Source: Brevundimonas sp. UBA4609 (GTDB lineage: Bacteria > Pseudomonadota > Alphaproteobacteria > Caulobacterales > Caulobacteraceae). Taken from it: 12,135 nucleotides of DNA. The notes below the pieces were generated by a model, which did no database searches, was not told the DNA's origin, and saw nothing but the letters and a program-made list of their open reading frames with translations. Below, one piece after another: positions 7,163-12,135 of this stretch. Both the position numbers and the translations under genes were made by a program. Within the stretch, counting starts at the first letter, position 1, and every line of letters starts with the position of its first letter. The DNA is taken from NCBI GenBank assembly GCA_002386585.1, contig DGIZ01000097.1:12619-24753 (forward strand), read 5' to 3'.

Positions 7163-7855
7163 TCAGAAGTAGACGCTGATCCCGGCGACCAGGGCGTCGG
7201 CGTACTGCTCGCCCGGCACCTTGGCGTTGGTGCCGTGCCAGCGCAGTTCGGCCTCCAGATTGGAGGTGAGGGCGTAGGTCGCCCCGATGTTGTAGCCGGT
7301 GTAGTCGACGCTATTGTCCTGCTCGCGGCGGCCGACCTCGGCCGAGACGTTCAGCTTGTCGGTGAAGTCCCAGCCGCCGCGCAGGGCGACCCAGGTCCAA
7401 GATTCCACCGAACCGGCGCCGTCGGGCGAGTGCTGCAGCCGCAGGCGGGCGCTGGCCGGGCCGATCGAGCGCTTCATGTCGGCCGTGAACTCCCAGGCGT
7501 TGGCGTCATAGCCGGGGTCGGCGTCCACCCGCCACTTGTGCGCGACGTTCAGGTCGAAATCGAAGCCGCCCCACTGCGGACGCACGCCGCCGGTCAGCTC
7601 CAGCTCCAGGTCCGAGCCGCCGCTCTTGATCGTTTCGGCGGCGGGGCTGACGTAGAAGAGGCCGCTTTCGCTTTCCCATTCCGCCGCGCCCCAGACGAAG
7701 GGATCGCCGTCAGACTTGGAGGCGTCCTTGGAGCGGTTGTCGCTGCCGGCGCCGGCGCTGAAGCTCCAGCGGCCGGGCATGTCCTGCGCCTGGGCCGTCG
7801 AGGCCAGGATCAGGAGCGGGGCGGTCGCCAGAAGGGCGGTCGTCAGGATGCGCAT
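7163..7855 (-). CDS. TorF-like putative outer-membrane porin
   Basis: This 230-residue protein is predicted to form an outer-membrane beta-barrel. It has a typical Sec signal peptide with cleavage after ASTAQA (about residue 23). The mature part shows alternating hydrophobic/polar strands rich in Gly, Trp and Tyr, and the chain ends in phenylalanine (ISVYF), as in BamA-assembled barrels. The early SAGAGSDNRSKDASKSDGDPFVWG stretch resembles the 'SDYRFRG.S.SDGDPA' region of the TorF/Gcw_chp family (TIGR02001), which is the basis of the call. The substrate is unknown. ATG 7855 is preceded by GAGG (7863-7866) with a 7-base spacer. The gene starts 36 bases after the flavoenzyme stop and may be co-transcribed with it. 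Confidence 0.75.
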   Translation of the reverse strand: MRILTTALLATAPLLILASTAQAQDMPGRWSFSAGAGSDNRSKDASKSDGDPFVWGAAEWESESGLFYVSPAAETIKSGGSDLELELTGGVRPQWGGFDFDLNVAHKWRVDADPGYDANAWEFTADMKRSIGPASARLRLQHSPDGAGSVESWTWVALRGGWDFTDKLNVSAEVGRREQDNSVDYTGYNIGATYALTSNLEAELRWHGTNAKVPGEQYADALVAGISVYF

Positions 7856-7891
7856 GAATCGGCCTCGTCAGGGGAGTGTCGAGGCCGCTTC

Positions 7892-8818
7892 CTAGAGGCG
7901 CTTCTTGTCGAATTTATCACAGGCTTGCGAAAACTCGTCCGTCAGCCGAGCGACAAGCTGGGCCGTGGTCGGCACGTCGTGGATGGCGCCCGAACCCTGG
8001 CCCGCCGACCAGACGGTCTTCCAGGCCTTGGCCTCCTCGCCCATATCCAGCTTGTGCTCGGGCAGGGACTTGGGATCGATCCTGTTCTCGACCAGCGACG
8101 GCGTCAGGAAGTTGGCCGGAATGCCGGACACCGCCGGGGTGTAGGTGATGTCCGCCGAACCCGACTGGACGATCAGCTCCTTGTAGTGCGGCTGGGCCGC
8201 GCTCTCGGCCGTGGCGATGAAGCGGGTGCCCATATAGGCGAAGTCGGCCCCCATCATCAGCGCCGCCGCCACGTCCTGGCCGGTCGACAGGGCGCCCGCC
8301 AGGATGATGGTCCCGTCATAGAAGCCGCGCACTTCGTTGATCAGGGCGAAGGGGTTGACCACGCCCGCGTGTCCGCCCGCGCCGTTGGCGACCAGGATCA
8401 GGCCGTCGACGCCCGCCTCGGCCGCCTTGCGCGCATGACGCACATTGGCGATGTCGTGGAAGACCACGCCGCCGTAGCCGTGCACTGCGTCCACCACGTC
8501 GCGCACGGCGCCCAGGGAGGTGATGATCAGCGGCACCTTCTCCTCGACCGAGACCATCATGTCGGCCATCAGGCGCGGGTTGGTCGGGTGAACGATGTGG
8601 TTGACGCCGAAGGGGGCGGCGTCGGGCGTCAGGCGCGCCTTGATCTCGTGCAGCCACTCCCGATAGCCCTCGGTCGTGCGCTGGTTCAGCGAGGGGAAGG
8701 TCCCGATCACGCCCGCATTGCAGGCCTCGACCACCAGGTCCGGCCCGGACACCAGGAACATGGGCGAGGCGATCACCGGCAGCTTGAGGCCGGACTGCAG
8801 GGAAGCGGGAATGGCCAC
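7892..8818 (-). CDS. Nitronate monooxygenase family flavoprotein
   Basis: This 308-residue FMN-dependent TIM-barrel protein of the nitronate monooxygenase (2-nitropropane dioxygenase-like) family is predicted to be cytoplasmic. Family members oxidise alkyl nitronates such as propionate 3-nitronate to detoxify them. Visible motifs are LPVIASPMFLVSGPDLV at the N-terminus, the flavin/catalytic loop GAGGHAG at 146-152 with His150, LAGALSTGQDVAAALMMGAD, and YMGTRFIAT near 195-203 (FMN phosphate site). The start is GTG at 8818, supported by AGGAGA (8827-8832) 8 bases upstream; no better ATG fits. The true substrate is unknown, because many relatives act as general flavin oxidoreductases. The downstream porin-like gene follows at 36 bases. 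Confidence 0.9.
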   Translation of the reverse strand: MAIPASLQSGLKLPVIASPMFLVSGPDLVVEACNAGVIGTFPSLNQRTTEGYREWLHEIKARLTPDAAPFGVNHIVHPTNPRLMADMMVSVEEKVPLIITSLGAVRDVVDAVHGYGGVVFHDIANVRHARKAAEAGVDGLILVANGAGGHAGVVNPFALINEVRGFYDGTIILAGALSTGQDVAAALMMGADFAYMGTRFIATAESAAQPHYKELIVQSGSADITYTPAVSGIPANFLTPSLVENRIDPKSLPEHKLDMGEEAKAWKTVWSAGQGSGAIHDVPTTAQLVARLTDEFSQACDKFDKKRL

Positions 8819-9234
8819 GGGTCGTCTCTCCTGAGTTGCTTTTGGCTACGCTAACCGGCTGTCGTCAGGGAAGGCAATCAATGATCGTGTCCCTGATTTC
8901 GCTCAGACCCTCCAATCCCGCTCATCCCCGCGGAGGCGGGGACCCAGTGCTTTGGCTGCAAGCTCCGCGCACAAATCAGAGGGCGCCTGTCCACGCGCGG
9001 CGCCTGAGGCTCTTGCTGGGTCCCCGCCTCCGCGGGGATGAGCGGATTTTGGCTGGAGCGCTCCAAGTGGAAGCCCGTCAGAAAAAAGAGAGTCCAATTC
9101 GTCTGAATCGTCTGAAATCCCCGCTGCCGCACGGCCGTTCTCCCCTCGGCCGGGGCGCAGTCTAGCACGGGTGAGGCAGGGGGATGGCCGATTGCGGCCG
9201 GGGCGGCGTTTTCTTTGGCGGACCAAACGCCTAA
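8819..9234. other. Gene-free stretch between the flavoenzyme gene and queF
   Basis: This 416-base divergent intergenic region must hold the promoters of both flanking genes, though I see no clear -35/-10 pair. Apart from the REP-like pair at 8918-9045 it contains a perfect palindrome tggagcgctcca (9054-9065) and two tandem copies of tcgtctgaa (9099-9107 and 9108-9116). Short reading frames here translate the repeats into strings such as HPRGGGDP and GPRLRGDE, a well-known artefact of such elements, so I call no gene. Confidence 0.6.
8918..9045. repeat. Pair of inverted REP-like elements (REPIN-like)
   Basis: Two perfect 30-base arms face each other, 8918-8947 and 9016-9045, with 68 bases between. 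Each arm starts or ends in the common 'ctcatccccgc...gcggggacccag' wording and contains its own hairpin: tccccgc and gcgggga (7 bp) around a 4-base loop (8925-8942 and 9021-9038). Two inverted hairpin-forming copies around a spacer is the layout of a REPIN, a short non-autonomous element mobilised by RAYT transposases in other bacteria. No such transposase is in this window. Confidence 0.8.
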
Positions 9235-9705
9235 ATGGCGGGCATGACCCACTATACCGACAGCCTCAGCCAACTCGGCGTCCAGACCGCCGCCCCGACC
9301 AACCCGGAAGAGGCGGTGCTGGAGCGCGTGCCCAATCCGCACGCCGACACGCTCTATGTCGCGCGCTTCACCGCGCCGGAGTTCACCAGCCTGTGCCCGG
9401 TGACGGGCCAGCCCGACTTCGCCCACATCGTCATCGACTATGTGCCCGGCGACTGGCTGGTCGAGAGCAAGAGCCTGAAGCTGTACCTGACCAGCTTCCG
9501 CAACCACGGCGCCTTCCACGAGGACTGCACCGTGGCCATCGGCAAGCGCCTGGCCGACCTGCTGCAACCGAAATGGCTACGCATCGGCGGCTATTGGTAT
9601 CCGCGCGGGGGCATCCCCATCGACGTCTTCTGGCAGACAGGCGCGCCGCTGGAGGGCGTGTGGCTGCCGGATCAGGGCGTGGCGACGTATCGCGGGCGGG
9701 GGTGA
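9235..9705 (+). CDS. queF: NADPH-dependent 7-cyano-7-deazaguanine reductase (QueF)
   Basis: This 156-residue cytoplasmic enzyme reduces the nitrile of preQ0 to preQ1 using NADPH, a step in making the tRNA wobble base queuosine. The catalytic cysteine is C54 in [11 protein letters not shown], with the proton-donor Asp at D61. The QueF signature ESKSLKLY is at 78-85, and FHED (94-97) carries the conserved His/Glu; all match the small type I QueF of B. subtilis (Cys55, Asp62). Length is right for type I (about 150-165), not the long E. coli type. ATG 9235 (MAGMTHY) is the annotated start, but ATG 9244 (MTHY) is also possible because neither has a clear Shine-Dalgarno. No other queuosine gene and no preQ1 riboswitch is visible nearby. 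Confidence 0.95.
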   Translation: MAGMTHYTDSLSQLGVQTAAPTNPEEAVLERVPNPHADTLYVARFTAPEFTSLCPVTGQPDFAHIVIDYVPGDWLVESKSLKLYLTSFRNHGAFHEDCTVAIGKRLADLLQPKWLRIGGYWYPRGGIPIDVFWQTGAPLEGVWLPDQGVATYRGRG

Positions 9706-9761
9706 GGGGAAACCTGTTGCCCTTAGAAGCGTCGCGGGCTTAGGTCCCAGTAGGGGGCGCT

Positions 9762-9775
9762 GCCACGCGAGTGGC
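9762..9775 (+). other. Short hairpin with GNRA-type loop before the SIR2 gene
   Basis: In the 99-base gap between queF and the SIR2 gene, gccac (9762-9766) and gtggc (9771-9775) pair around gcga, a GNRA tetraloop. Wobble and Watson-Crick pairs extend the stem to about 8 bp (9759-9778). It ends 29 bases before the SIR2 start. It may be leader structure or part of queF transcript ending; no T-run follows it. Confidence 0.35.
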
Positions 9776-9804
9776 GGTCGGCAGGCGAGGCAGGGGAGGC
9801 TCGA

Positions 9805-11190
9805 ATGAGCGTAGGAGTCGACGCTAAGCAAGTGCGGTACGACAGGTACGTGAGTGAAGTATCGGAAGATATCGGAGAGGTAGTTCAGCAGTTTGGTTGC
9901 CAGCCAATCCTGTTTATTGGGTCGGGGCTGCCTCGGCGATATTTTGGGGCTCCGAGTTGGGAGGAGCTTCTATCGCATCTCGCAGACAAGTGCTCGAACA
10001 TCGATAAGGGGCTTGGCTTTTACAAGCAATCCCTCGCGGATCCGCTTCTTATAGGAGAAGAGTTCGGCCGCCTTTATCAGGAGTGGGCCTGGTCTGGAGG
10101 GCACAACGAATTCCCAGAAAGTATGTTTGGTGAAGACGTTGGCGTTCATGACTATATTAAATATAAAATTTCTCAGCACCTCTCTTCATTGATTGATCAA
10201 CACTTGCCTGCATTTGGCAAGTCGCCTTATGCGAAGGAAATTAAGGCGCTTCAGTCTATCAAGCCCCACGCGGTCATAACGACAAATTATGACACGATGT
10301 TGGAAAGAATATTCCCTGATCTCGCACCGATCGTAGGGCAGCAGATTCTTAAAGGGCAGCTTATGGCGGTAGGGGAGCTGTTCAAAATTCACGGTTGCGT
10401 TAGTGAGCCGAAGGGAATTGTTTTCACTAAAAGCGACTACGATGCTTTTTCTAAAAAGAAGAAATTTCTAAGTGCTAAGCTTCTGACATTCTTTAACGAG
10501 CATCCGCTGATATTTATTGGATATAGTGCTACCGACCCTAATATCAGATCTATTCTTTCTGATATTGATGAGGCGTTGCCTGAGAAGGGGGGAGTTATTC
10601 CTAACGTTTATATCCTTGAGTGGAACCCCGGTCTTGGACCGGACTCGTCTCCGCCTCGCGATAAAGTGATTTCAACGGACGAAGATCGCTCCATTCGAGT
10701 AAAGTTAATTGAATCTAATGATTTTACATGGGTTTTTGAGGCATTTTCGGCCAACCCTGTTCTAAACAATGTTAATCCTAAAGTTTTGAGATCCCTTATC
10801 GCTCGTTCTTACGAGTTAGTTCGGCACGATATACCAAAAATGAAAGTTGAAGCTGACTTCAAGCTTTTAACAGATGGTGTCGAGAATGCTGATGCATTTG
10901 CCAAGTTGTTCGGTATAGCAAATGTCAGTGATTTTTCAGCGGCGTCTGCATATCACAAATATTCGGCTACTCAGCTTGGCAGGAAGCTGGGTGGAAAATC
11001 TTGGCATATCGGACAGAAATTAATCGATAGAATCCGAGAAGAGAAAGGTGTCGATATAAAATCATGCGACAACGTTTATCACAGAGCTGAGAAAGTAAAT
11101 AAAACTCTATTCCATAAATATTCGGATGATGCTGTTTTGTTGCTAAAGAAGGTTAAGGCTGGAGAGGCCTACGAGATCGCGGATTTCTAG
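9805..11190 (+). CDS. SIR2-family protein, probable stand-alone antiphage NADase
   Basis: This 461-residue soluble protein has an N-terminal SIR2 (NAD-binding Rossmann) domain, about 30-315. Visible motifs are FIGSG (38-41, NAD-phosphate loop), TTNYDTMLE (159-167; N161 and D163), KIHGC with the candidate catalytic His196, and FIGYSATDPNI (237-247). No four-cysteine zinc site of protein deacetylases is seen, so it belongs to the SIR2_2-like group, whose studied defence members deplete NAD+ during phage attack. Residues about 320-380 are unassigned. Residues 384-450 (YSATQLGRKLGGKSWHIGQK ... HKYSDDAVLLLKKV) look like a winged-helix-type module. The gene is strikingly AT-rich (19 G/C in the 60 bases at 10141-10200) with codons such as ata, tta and aga that are rare in its neighbours, indicating recent transfer. 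ATG 9805 has ggggagg at 9793-9799. No partner HerA, Argonaute, STAND or cyclic-nucleotide gene is nearby. Defence is inferred. Confidence 0.85.
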   Translation: MSVGVDAKQVRYDRYVSEVSEDIGEVVQQFGCQPILFIGSGLPRRYFGAPSWEELLSHLADKCSNIDKGLGFYKQSLADPLLIGEEFGRLYQEWAWSGGHNEFPESMFGEDVGVHDYIKYKISQHLSSLIDQHLPAFGKSPYAKEIKALQSIKPHAVITTNYDTMLERIFPDLAPIVGQQILKGQLMAVGELFKIHGCVSEPKGIVFTKSDYDAFSKKKKFLSAKLLTFFNEHPLIFIGYSATDPNIRSILSDIDEALPEKGGVIPNVYILEWNPGLGPDSSPPRDKVISTDEDRSIRVKLIESNDFTWVFEAFSANPVLNNVNPKVLRSLIARSYELVRHDIPKMKVEADFKLLTDGVENADAFAKLFGIANVSDFSAASAYHKYSATQLGRKLGGKSWHIGQKLIDRIREEKGVDIKSCDNVYHRAEKVNKTLFHKYSDDAVLLLKKVKAGEAYEIADF

Positions 11191-11212
11191 CAGGCTCCGT
11201 CAGCCGCCGCTC

Positions 11213-12070
11213 ATGACCCCATCCTCCCGCCTCCCGCTCGAAGCCTGGGGCCGTCGTCTGATGGCCCGCGCCGAGGCGTGGGCGGACCGCTCGCGACTTC
11301 GCCGTTACGCCTATGAGTTCCTGTGGTTCGGGCTGAAGCAGGGGTGGGCGTGTCTGTTCGGCGGGGCGATGCTGGCGCTGATCCTGGGGACGTTTCTGTT
11401 CTGGCCGGCAAACGCGCCGCTGGCGCGCTATGACTTTCTGGTGCTGGGGGCTTTGGGGATACAGGCGGCGATGCTGGCCCTGAAGCTGGAGAGCTGGGAG
11501 GAGGCGCGGGTCATCTTCCTGTTCCATGTCGCCGGGACGATCATGGAGCTGTTCAAGACCTATCACGGGTCGTGGATCTATCCGGAAGAGTCGGTGCTGA
11601 GGATCGGCGCCGTGCCGCTGTTCTCGGGCTTCATGTATGCGGCGGTGGGCAGCTACATCGCGCGGGTGCAGCGCATCTTCCATATCCGGGTGCGGAACTA
11701 TCCGCCGCTGTGGACGACGTGGGTGCTGGCGGCGGCGATCTACGTCAACTTCTTCGCACACCACTGGCTGCCGGACGTGCGGCTGGCGCTGTTCGCGGCG
11801 ACGGGGCTGCTGTTCATGCGGGGGTGGTTCTACTTCACCGCCGACCGAACGCGGTGGTCGATGCCGCTGCTGCTGGGCTATGGGCTGGTGGCGCTGTTCA
11901 TCTGGTTCGCGGAGAACCTGGGGACGTTCGCGCGGGCCTGGGTCTATCCGGGGCAGGAGGGCGGATGGGAGATGGTCAGCCTGAACAAGCTGGGGGCGTG
12001 GTTCCTGCTGATGATCATCTCGGTGGTGCTGGTGTCGATCGTGCACCGGCCGGAGGAGGAGGGGCGCTGA
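11213..12070 (+). CDS. DUF817 family integral membrane protein
   Basis: This 285-residue polytopic membrane protein is of unknown function. A basic, soluble N-terminus (about 1-33) is followed by around seven or eight hydrophobic segments spread from residue 35 to 278. The motifs FHVAGTIMELFKTYHGSWIYPEE, IGAVPLFSGFMYAAVGSYIAR and WFAENLGTFARAWVYPGQ are characteristic of DUF817 (YoaT-like) proteins, and several conserved acidic and aromatic residues lie next to membrane segments. ATG 11213 lies 22 bases after the SIR2 stop with only a weak ribosome-binding site. An internal ATG at 11261 is a possible alternative. Its GC-rich codon use matches the chromosome and not the SIR2 gene, so it is probably a native gene beside the insert and not its partner. 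Confidence 0.85.
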   Translation: MTPSSRLPLEAWGRRLMARAEAWADRSRLRRYAYEFLWFGLKQGWACLFGGAMLALILGTFLFWPANAPLARYDFLVLGALGIQAAMLALKLESWEEARVIFLFHVAGTIMELFKTYHGSWIYPEESVLRIGAVPLFSGFMYAAVGSYIARVQRIFHIRVRNYPPLWTTWVLAAAIYVNFFAHHWLPDVRLALFAATGLLFMRGWFYFTADRTRWSMPLLLGYGLVALFIWFAENLGTFARAWVYPGQEGGWEMVSLNKLGAWFLLMIISVVLVSIVHRPEEEGR

Positions 12071-12082
12071 TCCTCGCTCTCG

Positions 12083-12120
12083 TCATCCTCCGGCGAGCGT
12101 AGCGAGACCGGGGGACCCAG
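12083..12120. repeat. Palindromic intergenic repeat related to the 8918-9045 pair
   Basis: Downstream of the DUF817 gene, tcatcctccgg is followed by a GC-rich centre (cgagcgtagcgaga) and then ccgggggacccag. The outer arms pair with one mismatch (tcctccgg against ccggggga). It shares the tcatcc...ggggacccag frame with the elements at 8918-9045 but has a different centre. A mate copy, if any, lies beyond the window end. No gene is visible from 12071 to 12135. Confidence 0.6.
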
Positions 12121-12135
12121 CGGCGCCCGTCAGGG

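Noticed and set aside
7127..8854. Long open frame (575 codons) on the plus strand across the porin and flavoenzyme genes
   Set aside because: It is antisense to two recognisable genes, with a low-complexity Arg/Gly/Val/His composition typical of GC-rich shadow frames.
8918..9045. CRISPR array or insertion-sequence terminal repeats
   Set aside because: There are only two copies, in inverted orientation with a 68-base centre and no transposase frame, which fits a REP-type pair.
8878..9567. Minus-strand open frames before and across queF, including 8903-9226
   Set aside because: They translate the REP-like repeats (HPRGGGDP, GPRLRGDE) or run antisense to queF.
9706..9804. preQ1 riboswitch or other metabolite sensor near queF
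   Set aside because: The sequence upstream of queF shows no preQ1 aptamer-like pseudoknot, and the downstream gap holds only a simple hairpin.
9805..11190. Short-Argonaute-linked SIR2-APAZ protein
   Set aside because: The length is similar, but no Argonaute gene flanks it and the C-terminus looks like a small helical/winged-helix module, not an APAZ domain.

Overview
This window is a piece of a high-GC alphaproteobacterial chromosome. The GC-rich codon use, the short GC-rich palindromic repeats between genes, and the gene set (RNase R, a CspA-type protein, a TorF-type porin, a DUF817 protein) fit the Caulobacterales, and Brevundimonas would be my first guess. That assignment is an inference from sequence style, not a database result. 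All but one of the genes look like ordinary chromosomal genes.

Layout, left to right. Positions 1-130 hold palindromic intergenic repeats downstream of rnr. The rnr gene (ribonuclease R) runs on the minus strand to 2446 and is divergent from a two-gene plus-strand operon: a CBS-domain cystathionine beta-synthase (2557-3960) and, 4 bases later, a cystathionine gamma-lyase/synthase-type PLP enzyme (3965-5128). Together these look like a reverse transsulfuration pathway (homocysteine + serine to cystathionine to cysteine). After a short gap containing a tRNA T-arm-like sequence comes a YbdG-type mechanosensitive channel gene (5185-6429). It converges on a minus-strand cold-shock protein gene (6514-6726), and a strong hairpin lies between the two stop codons. 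Further minus-strand genes follow: a small conserved-looking hypothetical (6902-7108), a TorF-like outer-membrane protein (7163-7855) and a nitronate monooxygenase-type flavoenzyme (7892-8818). The last two lie 36 bases apart and may be co-transcribed.

A 416-base non-coding stretch (8819-9234) carries two 30-base inverted copies of a REP-like hairpin element. It leads into queF (9235-9705, queuosine biosynthesis, plus strand). The odd gene is next: 9805-11190 encodes a 461-residue SIR2-fold protein with visible NAD-site motifs and an unassigned C-terminal region. Its AT-rich composition and different codon use stand out sharply from both neighbours. It looks like a recently acquired single-gene insert between queF and a DUF817 membrane protein gene (11213-12070), and a stand-alone antiphage NADase is the best hypothesis. 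The window ends in another palindromic repeat (about 12083-12120) related to the 8918-9045 pair.

The most interesting items are the orphan SIR2 gene and a 30-nt hairpin that would cover the ribosome-binding site of rnr. No CRISPR array, rRNA, complete tRNA, transposase or integrase is visible.
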